The translations under genes were made by a program, and so were the position numbers. Below, in pieces: positions 12,620 to 23,229 of a DNA stretch of 64,000 nt. The stretch is from Bactericera cockerelli (taxonomy: Eukaryota; Arthropoda; Insecta; Hemiptera; Triozidae), in assembly GCA_024516035.1 (NCBI GenBank), contig CM044957.1:18001224-18065223 (forward strand), written 5' to 3'. The first letter of the stretch is position 1. The number at the start of each line of letters is the position of its first letter. Below the pieces are notes generated by a model. It did no database searches. It worked only from the letters and a program-made list of their open reading frames with translations, and was not told where the DNA came from.

Positions 12620-14980
12620 GGTTTTGAATGGGGTTGGGATCTCAAATAGTCCAATTATTAAAGACGGAACAACTTGGAACTTTCTACTTTCTAATCCTTA
12701 TGAGACTTTTCCACAAGACCAAAAGGTTACACATTCATACTATCCACTGACCAAAAGAAATAATATTTTTTTCTTTTTCTGTGTCTACTAGTTTTAAGCA
12801 AGGAAATTTGATGAGTTTTATAGTTCTGTTAATGTATGGAATTGTTTTCGTTTTGCCTTAAAAGTTCTAAGCCTTACAGTATTATAATAAAAACACTACA
12901 CATTGACGAAATCAATTTATCTTTTTTCGAAGTAAGGTGTTATTCTGCAGATGTGTTTTTCTAAAATCTGCATTGATATAGGTTATCTATGTAGGAATAT
13001 CACTGATGTTGAAATAATTTCAACCATATGGATGTTACATGTTACAAGTCATAATCGTGACTATGGATTACGAACCCCCAAGGGCGGCATGGAAGGTGCT
13101 CATTTTCAAATGGGGAAGATTGGAAAACATCATGTGTTATTACGACCGATAATGCTATATTTTCTTGTTTTACTGATCCTCTTTAAAGCTCTTATCTTCC
13201 TCAAATAAGATACCTATTTCATTTTATTTTAGAACTGCTATAATTGAGGTAAAAATAAAGTAGTTTTAATATTAACTTAGGAAGCTGAAGGTTAGAATGT
13301 CCATTAATTTTAAATGGTATGGTTTTAAAACACAAAAAACACCTTGGAAATTTCTTACAAATAACTCGTCTTTTACGTCTTTTGGGTACTGCTATAACTA
13401 GATATGCATTACCAAAGGCCGGGTTAGAAAAATGTCACTAGTAAATTCTGCAGGATTACATCGCACCACACTAGATTTCGCGTTGCGCTGGGTTTGAAAA
13501 GTAAAAGTAAACTGAATAATTTGTAAATTCATACAAAATTAGCGAAATAGTCATTTGTGTCTGGGAAAAATAAGCAATTGAACTGGTTCTTATGCTAGTG
13601 CTGTGGGTTCCTTCGAAGTACTATCTCATTATATCGTTGACCATCATGTGAAACTAATATAATAATATATATCATACTGGTTTCCTCAATATATTTTTGT
13701 TGTTGTTTTCTTTGTTTCTAGTTGTTCTAAAGTTGGAGCAGATATTTTTGAGTGCTGTCTTTAGGGGTAGGTCTTCATGCTCTGTCCTGGACCCAGCACT
13801 GATCTGCCAAATTAATGAGATAGCCTTTATTTGAATGATTTTTGGAGTATTTATTCAAATATGCGATGCAACGATCAGAGTCTTTGTTAAACTCTTGGGT
13901 TTTTCTTCATAAATTACGAGTAAGTATTTTTATAGTCGCGTCAGCCAATGTACCTGTGTTACACGAGCTATCTGGCTTTATAAGAGTTGCCTGTTGCTGG
14001 TTGACAAGACAAATGTGACCCCAAAAATATTGCAGAAGTATCTTTTAGGCGTTTAATTGAATGTGACATACAATAGATGTTGACTGTAGCGCGTCTACAG
14101 GAAAATTACTTGCTTAATGTGTTTCCTTGCGTTACTTTCAGTTAGAATAAATGATCTTGAAGCATCTTTCAGTGTTATATTCCACATATTGCCTCAGTGA
14201 GTTCAGGCTTTACAAACTGTCCAAGAGTCCTGCGGCAAAGAACCGCAAAGTGCATTTCAAGACAAGAGAAACCCGGGACGGGCTAGCACAAGCAGTTATA
14301 ACTTAATAATGTGTGCTGGGTAAGTAGGCACTGAAAGTTCTCACCACTCCTCATCACAATGATAGATTGAGACATAGGCTGGGATAGAATACATAGGCCA
14401 GACCAGGACCATGGGCTCCGAAGAAGACATAATATACACACTGAATTTGTTGACTAATGTGCGGGAGAAACGTTGGATACTATTTGGCGATAGATCTAAA
14501 CGGTTTCTATCTGAAATGGACACAGTTCTTATTTATATGTTTCATTAATATTTCACAATTGCACACAACGAATTGTTCTTGACCAAGTAATTTAACAGCA
14601 GCTCTGACAAGACCATTGAAACGATAGCGTGCAACGGGGCGTACTGAGAGTTCCGGGTTCAATACTTTCCGATGATTCCATTGGGCATCGACCTTTTACA
14701 GTGATTCCATTAAATTAGCGTGACTAATAAATGTCGAGGATTCCCGTACCCGACAATTCTGACTAGTATTATTGTGAGTGAAAACGTATTTAATCAAGAC
14801 CATTCAAGGGATTACGGATTAAACTAGAAATACTGTATAATCTTCTTCTTTTAACACCTCTTCTCAAGAAAACTTTACTTAAACTCTATCATTTTATCTG
14901 ACCTGGTTGTAGGGTTTTCAGTGAAACCCTTATAAATGACATTGCTACCTATGTAATTAGATCTATTGTGACCATTTGTT
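12620..14980. other. unassigned sequence with one short ATG frame
   Basis: Mostly featureless. On the plus strand an ATG frame of 50 codons starts near 14150, shortly after a good acceptor-like tttcag, and ends at a TAA near 14303. It contains LSKSPAAKNRKVHFKTRETR and has fairly GC-ending codons. It could be a small exon but has no recognisable family. Confidence 0.3.
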
Positions 14981-14983
14981 TTA

Positions 14984-15180
14984 TTCTATTTGATTACGAT
15001 CTGGTTTGAGATAATCAAGGACGGGGGTTTTACCCTTCATTTATGGGAATCGTATCAGCTACCCAGAATTAACCTCAGCCAGCCTGGGTTGGTCCGAAAT
15101 GCCAGCCTCACGTGTTTAGTTTTCTGTTAGAAAATTCTGTACCAACCGGAAATTGAACTAGGATCTCTTCACCAATATCC
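14984..15180 (-). mobile_element. SINE fragment carrying the shared core domain
   Basis: This reads on the minus strand. It matches the copy at 22234-22589: the end of the tRNA-like head (a degenerate B box near 15155), then the core with CAGGCTGG and ACCCCCGTCC-like blocks, and then the beginning of the 3' region. Both ends are eroded. It has no intact A box or tail, so it is an old truncated copy. Confidence 0.65.
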
Positions 15181-15199
15181 TTTTCTATATTTTCATCTC

Positions 15200-17580
15200 T
15201 TTTCATTTCAACTTAATCTCATTCCTTCTTTCTTGTGATGGGCCAGAAATCCCAAATAAATGGTTTCTTGTACATTTGCAAAGCCCCCCTTTGATCAGTT
15301 TGATCCTCAATGTATCAATTTACTGTGTTGTTCTTACCTTACAACCCTACACTCATTCCCCACCAACTTCTACATCTGCGATTACTTGATTCTTTTCAGG
15401 AACTAAACAGTTCAAATCACCTATTTAATTATTTATCCTATTATCGAGAAAAAAAAGTACGAGACTATTCCCTTAAAACAAGACTACTTCTAGCTCACAG
15501 CCTATACAGTGTTCGTCTTACTACTAAATTGAATTGAACCGTTTAACCTAAGAGAGAATTGGGTCTGATTCTGTAGTTTAATCACTGGACTAAACTGTAG
15601 TACCGAGATAAAACAGAATTAATATTCAATTATTTATTGATGATCTCAATTTTTCATAGTCAATTCAGTTACGAGATCTAACCAATCGGATTAACAAATA
15701 CGATTAGCTGACCGCATGGTTTCAATTCCCATGTGGTGGTTTATTGAATGAGGCAATCGGTCTTGAGATAACGCACATACATGACTAGGCTTCCCGCAAT
15801 GTACGTACCACAATCCCTTCAAAAATCTAAAGGTGTTATGACGCTAGAGTAAGACCAAAACTGCCAATTCAAAGGAAAATTGAGTTTTCCATTTTTAAAA
15901 TGAAAATCTATATGTAGTTGTAGGTAATACCTATTATACCATACACACGCACTCGTCAACAATAGACATAAAGATGAAAATTTGAAACTGGAAATGATGT
16001 CACTAGACTTCAAAAACGGATGATCTTAAATGGAAAAGTTATGGCGTTATGGCCTTCAATCCGTGCATAAGTCACAAAGACCTCCAGAACTAAAGGAACA
16101 GATTTTGCTGGCTAGATTGTTAAACCTGCAAGAAATACCCCATTTTAACAAAAAATTAAAAGAATGCATGGATGCTTATAAAGTCATGATGTATTTTTCA
16201 AGGACTTGTTCTAGGTAATTACAAGATAGGCAAAATCTCGACTAACTTGATGAGTAAACATGAACTCATCAATAAGCGGCTTGCTATTGTTTAAAACAAG
16301 CTTGAGAACTTTGAAATGAATTGCAGCCATTGCGCCATGGAAACTTAAAAAACTGATGATGTTCAGATTCAACAATGAAATCCTAACTTAAGTTGGAATC
16401 TTTTTGTAGGTAATGGAGGAAGATAATAATGCTTGTCTAGCCTTCACAGTCTCTAGTGATGGTAATATGGCTGATTCCTTCTTACCTTCACTTACAAATG
16501 AAGGATGACTTGAAAACATTTATACTTTTATCATAAGTAGATCAACTTGTGTGATTGTTTAACTTCTTGTACATATTTGCTGCCAAGGATCAACCTGAAA
16601 GTTTACTGAGGATCTTGAATCATTTATTGTGTCTCAAATAATCAATTCTTGTCTTTTAGTCCAAATATGTAAACTTGTGCGAACTTGAACCATGGATCCT
16701 TGATTGAAATAAGACTAGGGGATGTCACTTTTGAAGAATCAAGTCCTCTTTAATGAGTTTAGAATGGTTTGTTTAGACTTTAGATGAATCCATCAACTTC
16801 AATACCTACTTAGGTAGCACAAATAGTGCTAAATTAGGAGATTGATCTGATTAGGAGAATAAGTTCAAAATAGAGATTCTAGGAAAGTAAGGACTACTGT
16901 CAAGCTAGCACCATTTTGCAAGAGTCTTTCACATGAAAGACTCTTGCTTTGAAAGAGATAAATACATAATTTCTGTAACCTAATCTTAAAATTGGCAGAT
17001 AACTTTAATTCAAACAGGGTCAGAAGGTTTCTGAGTATTCTCAATAAATAACCATATCTGTTTCTCAACCTTCTATTAATTAAGTATGTTGGTATGTAAC
17101 TATGAACCTAATACTCTGGGAGGTGGAAGGGCGAACATCTAAGTAGGTTTATGAAAATCTAGGTCTATAACTGCATGTATCCTCCCATCACTATTAATCT
17201 AACAACTGTCCATTGATGATTAACCTCATCCATGTTGCACCAATCCACCACAACCACAAAGTACATTCCAACTTAACTTTGAGTGAGATCTTGATTTTCA
17301 AATGAAACTGAACTAAACTTGATCATGATAACATCATGAGCCCCCTGGTCTTGGCATCAATGAGAAATATTGAGTACCACGATGATGACATATTTACCAC
17401 AGTTGATGTGAAAATACAATAGATACATACGTGTAGTCCACCAAAGTCTTAAGTACCTACATTATATCATACATTGTTATACACATCATTACACAACACT
17501 ATACAATTAAGACATGGAAGTAACCTGGAACATAGTTTCCGTGTGTCCAAGTGTACGCGAAGCCCCAATCAATGCCTCCA
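15200..17580. other. unassigned AT-rich sequence
   Basis: No supported gene was found. A 62-codon frame at 16030-16218 (plus) begins MEKLWRYGLQSVHKSQ and is rich in leucine and lysine. I know of no family match and see no splice context. Confidence 0.4.
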
Positions 17581-17596
17581 TCAAAACAGACAAGAA

Positions 17597-17842
17597 GCCA
17601 GCGTCGATGGCATGTTGAATACACCGGTTCCCTTCAGAACACCGAAGTTAAGCGACATCCAGCGAGGTTAAGACTTGGATGGGTGACCATTCAAATTCTA
17701 ATTCTCGTGACGCTGGCTTTTCCCGGCCCCACTCAGGCTGGGTGAGGTCAATGTGAGTAGCAGGTTTGTGAGTTTCCTGCGAATGGAGGGTGAAACCCCC
17801 GTCGTGATATGACCATGGCAGTTGAAAGCGACGTTAAACCCC

Positions 17843-17879
<37 letters not shown>
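17597..17879 (+). mobile_element. full-length 5S rRNA-headed SINE with target-site duplication
   Basis: The element starts with a 121-bp 5S rRNA-like head (17597-17717). A core of about 70 bp follows, then a tail ending in GACGTTAAACCCC and a poly(A) run up to about 17879. A perfect 14-bp direct repeat, aaaacagacaagaa, flanks it at 17583-17596 and 17880-17893. The terminal 9-bp helix of 5S RNA is preserved (gccagcgtc at the start, gacgctggc at 17709-17717), as are GTTAAGC and GGATGGGTGACC. 5S-derived SINEs (the SINE3 type) are known in fish and some other animals. The clean duplication and long A tail indicate a young insertion. A partner LINE would supply the enzymes, but which one is not visible here. 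Confidence 0.9.
17646..17688 (+). promoter_or_regulatory. 5S-type internal polymerase III promoter within the SINE
   Basis: A box A-like AGTTAAGCGAC (17646-17656) and a box C-like GGATGGGTGACC (17677-17688) sit at the spacing seen in 5S rRNA genes, where TFIIIA binds. Their good preservation suggests this copy could still be transcribed. No T-run terminator lies between the head and the core, so transcription could run through the element. Confidence 0.65.
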
Positions 17880-17884
<5 letters not shown>

Positions 17885-17893
17885 AGACAAGAA

Positions 17894-19200
17894 ACAAAAC
17901 GCAGGACCCTGCGATGAGTTTAAATTGGAAAAGAAAAAGTTAATTTGACAAATATGCATAGGTAATTATGTATGACATGGGTCTTGAGAAATTTTACTCG
18001 ATGATGTTAATTTTTTATCTAAAATCTAAATTAAAATTCAAAATTCAAACGATTCCATATGTCAACGGATTTGAACTCACATCCTATACACTAATCTATA
18101 CACTACCACTAATCTCAATACAAGCTTCCCAGGTGTTGAGAGAGTAATTCGCCATGTATGAAAGCCACACATTGATGTTTGCGGTCTAGTCTGGTATTTT
18201 CAGCATTCTTGAGGGTGATAGAATAGTGGTTCAAATCAGTACTAGAGCAGATTATGAAAACAATCGTAGGAGTATTTATACATACATAGTTTATATTAAA
18301 TTATGTAGATACCTAATTACCTACCTTTATGAAGTAATGAGTTAATCAATGAATTAGACTACCTTGGTGAACACGAGCAGTGTGTAGTAGATTTCAATCT
18401 CTTCATTCTGCTGTTCTCTAAGCCATTGTTCTGACTGCTTAGAGAATTCTCACGGACCATGTCACAAGTGCCCGCGGTTTTGATGTAGGGATACGTCAGA
18501 TACCTATTCCACATCTGCAACTATTTATTGGTCAATTCATGGGAGCTGTGGTGTTGATCTTGTTCAATCAAACATGAAAGATATTATCTAGATTAACAAA
18601 ACGATATTTCAACTCTTCAATACGGCACCCTTTCACCAATTCTCGTTGCAAGCTTAACCTCCTCCAATCCAGATCTGACTTACGACGTGAGTTCTGAGAA
18701 GAACTTCAAATATTTTTTATCTCTAATATCCAAAAGGTCTACAAATCTAAAGAAGCTCCACAAAATCTAAAGACTGACATGACTTCTGAAAGAGGTCGAA
18801 TCTGATTTGAAGATCAGAAATGAAAGAATAATGACCGATTGAATCTCTAACAATTCGCTAGTGTCAGAGGGTATCTGGCGAGGATCTCCTGCCATCATCA
18901 TTACCATCTCTCAAGTATGTCATATGGTAATTGCAGCTTTGTTTGGTTCTGCCCGCTCAAATAAGAGACATACAATTATTGGTATTGTTAGACTCTACGT
19001 ACCTACTGTACTTTTTTACCATGGTAATAGTTCCCAGAGTCAACAAAAAAGTATGCATTTAAAATTTGGTTACAAGTACCTATCACTTCCGGTGTTCTTG
19101 TATTTTTACCCAGCACTGAATTTGGACTTATTCTATATCTTCTCGTCCGTCAGAGAGATGAAGATACTATGGATGGGGGATGGAAAATTTTGTAAGTAAG
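17894..19200. other. mostly unassigned; one B-box-like trace
   Basis: Near 18060-18080 the minus strand has a B-box-like GGATGTGAGTTCAAATCC, perhaps the worn head of a tRNA-derived SINE, but no A box or body is clear. Nothing else was recognised. Confidence 0.35.
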
Positions 19201-19726
19201 ATCCCCCAAAAATACACTTCGTGTGCAAAAGACGCCAAGAAAATAACAATCCTTCTTAAATAGAATTACCTTGAAAATGATTGCCTTAAAAGAACTGATA
19301 TCAAATGAAGGCCAAGTTCTTGTAAACTGGATATTATCTGCCCACAAAAGAGTCTCAAGTACAGGAATCAAGCTGACAATTGGATATGATATTTCCCATT
19401 TTTCTGCTTTTTAACAACACTAAAATTTAACATTAAAAATCTTGGCAAGTTCAAAGCAATTTTATGATGTTTCAAACTTGCCAAGATATTTAATGTTAAA
19501 TTTTAGTGTTGTTAAAAAGCAGAAAAATGGGAAATATCATATCCAATTGTCAGCTTGATTCCTGTACTTGAGACTCTTTTGTGGGCAGATAATATCCAGT
19601 TTACAAGAACTTGGCCTTCATTTGATATCAGTTCCTTTTAAGGCAATCATTTTCAAGGTAATTCTATTTAAGAAGGATTGTTATTTTCTTGGCGTCTTTT
19701 GCACACGAAGTGTATTTTTGGGGGAT
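19201..19726. repeat. near-perfect 526-bp inverted repeat (hairpin)
   Basis: The left arm 19201-19451 is the reverse complement of the right arm 19475-19726, with a 23-nt spacer. Reading both arms by eye I find only one mismatch near the spacer (the a of ttaaaaatc versus t) and one single-base length difference near 19290/19640. The outer ends are atcccccaaaaatacac and its complement. No target-site duplication is evident. The arms hold no recognised protein or element. Such near-identity means that the arms formed recently or are kept alike by gene conversion or selection. If transcribed, the RNA would fold into a stem of about 250 bp. Confidence 0.95.
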
Positions 19727-20015
19727 ATCAGGTATTTTTGGTTGGTTACATTGTTTCCCATTTGCTAAATTCAACACATGAAATAAAGTAGAATTTATTT
19801 TTATGGAAATATTCATGGCTTTTTTTTTTCTATCTCACCATCTCTTTACTACGGCCCAATATTTCTAAAATATTTAGGTATTTCAACTTTTGATTTTTTG
19901 AGATTAGATCCTTTTTTATGAATAACTCTCAAACGCTTCAATCTGCTTCATTTTATCAAATTTCGGACATTTACTTTTGGTTAATACAACTTGTTTTAAT
20001 TTTCATTTAACTTGC

Positions 20016-20047
20016 AATTGAATCAGTTATTTTGAAAAGGGTTTAGG
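20016..20047 (+). repeat. solo copy of the MITE-like terminal sequence
   Basis: About 31 bases here (aattgaatcagttatttt then gaaaagggttta) recur in reverse complement at about 20863-20895, the right end of the small element at 20708-20892. This may be the relic of another copy, or the outer end of a larger element that contains the SINE at 20.3 kb. Confidence 0.65.
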
Positions 20048-20284
20048 TCACAAAAGGTAAACTTTTGGAAAACTAAAAAAAAACTATTTTTTTCGGAAAA
20101 TATAAAACATGGCATATTTTTTTCTTCATGTAATGATTAATTAGGCTAAAAGACATTATGTAACTGATTTACAAACGTTTAAGTGTCATACTTTTCAGGT
20201 AAATTTTAGTTTTATAGGCTGGACTTATGTCCTTATCGAAATAAACACGAAAATAGGTAAATCCGTTAACCAAATATGCATATT

Positions 20285-20418
20285 AGCTATCATATTTGTG
20301 TTCATCACCTTCGTGATATCACAACTACTCAAACTCGCTTTACTAAATCTACGCTGAAACCGGGACTTGAACCACCGACCTCCAGGTTACAAGTTCATCG
20401 CCTTATGGATGAAGTTTT
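20285..20418 (-). mobile_element. tRNA-headed SINE, truncated
   Basis: On the minus strand a tRNA-like head is visible, with a B box GGTTCAAGTCCCGG-like segment near 20360 and an anticodon-loop-like CTTGTAACC near 20385, followed by a body of about 70 bp. It matches the copies at 55870-56044 and 63644-63800. The head is cut off near 20418 at a run of T. The anticodon-like TGT hints at a threonine tRNA ancestor, which is inference. Confidence 0.7.
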
Positions 20419-20707
20419 TTTTGGCATTGGGCAAAACCAACCCATACAGCCATGCTCAGGTCGTTAAGTTAGATAATATGGTATGCATATTATTTACCAT
20501 TTTGGGTTGGGTCAACCACAAACCACATATTTTATGTCAATTCTGAGACAATTTAGACTAGTATTTTAAGGATAAGGTAAAAAGAAAATCATCTTCAAAT
20601 TTCAAGTATTTGTGTTAGTTTGAGAAAAAATAAATAAACTGACCTTAAACTGAATAAAAAAATAAACTGAACAAATCTGATGGTATCAACAAGTAGTGTC
20701 TTCACTA

Positions 20708-20892
20708 TGAGTCATTTCGAAAAGGGATTTAGTCACGGACAAGATATTTAACTCGCTATAACTTCCTTATGACTGATTGGATTTGTGTCTTTCTCATACA
20801 TAACGATGCGTCTAGGTCCATAGAATCCATTTTCATAATAAAACAAATTTCGAAAAAATTGGACTTAAACCCTTTTCAAAATAACTGATTCA
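20708..20892. mobile_element. small MITE-like element with imperfect terminal inverted repeats
   Basis: The left end (20709-20735, gagtcatttcgaaaagggat followed by ttagtc) is an imperfect reverse complement of the right end (20861-20891, containing cccttttcaaaataactgat). The length of about 185 bp, the lack of coding and the inverted ends fit a miniature DNA transposon. No transposase family can be assigned by eye. Confidence 0.55.
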
Positions 20893-20899
20893 ATTATTT

Positions 20900-21930
20900 T
20901 CAAAGGGTTTTGATTGGAGCGATCAAAATTCAGGAGCTTAGAAATGATCTATCTATTTTTGTTTACCTTATTTCATTTACATTGTATGCCAACTACCTGC
21001 ATACCGAATAAAATAATTTATTTACACCCAAAATAACGATATCCGAGGTTTATGTTTACTAACATGCTTCTTTGAAACACTTAAGGATCATGCTGATAAC
21101 AACATGACCCTCTATTTTTTTTATTATCTTTATTCGCACCCTAGTCTGAGTTCGAGAAAGAGAAAAATACATTCTCAAGATCTCAAGGTAGATTTGTAAA
21201 TCTAGAGCCACCGCACATTTCCCCTCTTTGGTATCCTTACTCGGCACCAAAGGGGAGGTTCATATAGCAAGCTACAGCTCGTCTTCTATGCTCATTTTTC
21301 GTCACGAGGTATGAGAGATTCGCACCCCGAACACCCAAGTACAGAGCATTTCAAATAAAAATTCTACCCAGTTAACGGAATATTTTACATCTATTGTTTG
21401 ATACAACACGTGCTGGACTGGTTTGACTGGTACAACAAGAGAAAAGAGTTTTATTTGTCTTTTTTGCAAGAAAGGTTCAATGTATTACGTAGGTACCCTT
21501 TCGTTAGTGTCTAGGTACCTGCATGTAAAGTCAAACCTATTTTTTCAAACTCGTAACTTCTTACAAGATATAGGTGATTTTCTTGGAATTGTTTTTACAA
21601 CTATACCCATTTAGGAATGTATGTGTATTATGTATTCTTTGTGTCATTATCAAATTCCCATTCAGGTTCTAGGTCAACACAAGAGATCAAGAGAACCGGA
21701 ATCGCTTATGTGCACACAATAATATTGTAACCAAATTAACTATACATTTTTTGTCGATTCTGGGGTTTGAAGCCTTCCTGACTGGGTAGCGAGGAACTCA
21801 CCTACTAAGAGTATAACATGAATTTTCTGTAAGTTGGCCAAATTGTTACAGAACTCAAATTGATGAGTCACGGCTAGCAAGCCTGTGCAACATACTAAAA
21901 CTAAAGATGACTTTTGCCACACCTTATTAG
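20900..21930. other. unassigned sequence
   Basis: No gene or repeat was recognised between the small MITE and the next SINE. Confidence 0.4.
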
Positions 21931-21931
21931 G

Positions 21932-22135
21932 TGCCATCGACGGCGCGTTGAATACATCAATTCTCGTAGGATCACCAATGTTAAACAAAGTCTAGCGAAG
22001 TGAATACTTTATGATGCTGGCTATCTGGCCCAACCTATGCTGTGTGAGGTTAATGTGAGTAGCAGGTTTGTCAGTTTCCTGCTTATGGAGGGTAGTACCC
22101 CCGTCGTGATATGCAGTTGAAAACCATATTAAAAT
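21932..22135 (+). mobile_element. 5S rRNA-headed SINE, internally deleted
   Basis: It begins with gtgccatcgacggcgcgttg and reads through a shortened 5S-like head in which the box C region is lost. The shared core follows (tgtgaggttaatgtgagtag near 22040 and cccccgtcgtgatatg near 22100), with a worn tail ending about 22135. It is clearly older than the copy at 17.6 kb. Confidence 0.75.
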
Positions 22136-22233
22136 TATTTTAATGGAGGACCTACCTAACTAGGTACCTACTTACTACCTACCTGTAATTATTTTAGTTT
22201 TGTATCCTTATAATCCTTATAAAAAGCCTTATA

Positions 22234-22589
22234 TATCTCCCTTGCCTTTATCCCATATTAGCTTATGTTGCTTTTGGGGTTGGCATTGTTCAACCTCATG
22301 GTTGAGGTTGGTACGGTGGAGCACGTTTTTTATGGCTGGATGCCCTTCCTAACGCCAACGATTCTACTTGATTTAACGTCCTGGATTAGGACGGGGGTTT
22401 TACCCTCCATTCGCTGTTAATCGTACCAGCTACCCACATTAACCTCACCCAGCCTGGGTAGGGCCGGAAATGGCAGCCTCACGTGTTTGGATGGAACAGA
22501 ATTTTCTTCGAAAAGTCTGCCCCAGTCGGGAGTTGAACTCGGGAACTCTGGACTACGGGCAGTAGTCACAACCATTACGCCACGGAGGC
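22234..22589 (-). mobile_element. full-length tRNA-headed SINE with the shared core and an RTE-like tail
   Basis: Read on the minus strand, a tRNA-like head starts at 22589 (GCCTCCGTGGCGTAATGG with an A box, then GAGTTCAACTCCC with a B box). A linker follows, then the core with CCCAGGCTGGGTGAGGTTAA and AACCCCCGTCC. The 3' segment contains GGAAGGGCATCCAGCC and ends near 22234. A 16-bp direct repeat, tataaaaagccttata, flanks it (22218-22233 and 22590-22605). The GAAGGGCATCC block is, to my knowledge, common at the 3' ends of RTE-type LINEs, which would make such a LINE its partner. The head and tail differ from the 5S-headed family, but the core is the same. Confidence 0.88.
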
Positions 22590-22839
22590 TATAAAAAGCC
22601 TTATAATATCTTAAATGTATTTCATTGAATAATTCACTCACTCACATCTTGAAAATTAAAAAAAAACTAACTAGTCGAAAAATAGTAGGTACATCTATAT
22701 ATCTATAATATCTGAGAAACTAATGAAGGTCGATGAAAGAAAGATAACACACCCTACAGTTCAGCAATCAATCGATACCTTAATTTTATTTCATTTACGA
22801 GTGTGGTATCCCGATACTGTGAGAAGATACTCTAATCCA

Positions 22840-23225
22840 AAATATGTTGTGCGCTACCAATGACTTAAGGAGCTTATAACTCAAAAACCGTAAATTTTTC
22901 GAAGATAGCTATTCTGACGAGGAATCATCTGCCAAAACTCGGGAATATGTCCTGAAAGTTTCAGCTCGATACAATATAGCTTTAATAGCGATTCATGTGA
23001 TTACGTGAAGAGAGGTCGGTGAACGTCAAAAATCAACAAAAATGTTATAACTCATAAATGGTTATAATTATATAAAAATTACATAGAATTAAAAAATCTG
23101 TAAATTAATCAAATAATTAATATACAAAGTTTCAGCTTTCTATCATTTGCCACATTCGAGATATATGTGATACCGCCAAAGTGCCGCCGACCGCGGTCAC
23201 GCCGCCGACCGTGACCGCGGAAGTT
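22840..23225. repeat. transposon-like noncoding sequence ending in a GC-rich hairpin
   Basis: The text resembles the terminal regions of old DNA transposons (cttataactcaaaaaccg, aaagtttcagctcgata), a style also seen in the fold-back arms at 46.6 kb. It ends in a GC island at 23183-23220. There gccgccgacc is repeated directly (23183-23192 and 23201-23210) and ccgcggtcac/gtgaccgcgg form an inverted pair (23191-23200 and 23211-23220). No boundaries could be fixed. Confidence 0.4.
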
Positions 23226-23229
23226 TTTT

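Noticed and set aside
16030..16218. 62-codon ORF as a gene
   Set aside because: No motif, no codon bias and no splice context that supports it.
17597..17717. Genuine 5S rRNA gene
   Set aside because: It is joined to a SINE core and poly(A) tail and flanked by a target duplication. Several 5S positions are changed.
19150..19768. Two matching reading frames on opposite strands in the hairpin
   Set aside because: They are the same sequence read from the two arms. They are short, AT-rich and show no family.
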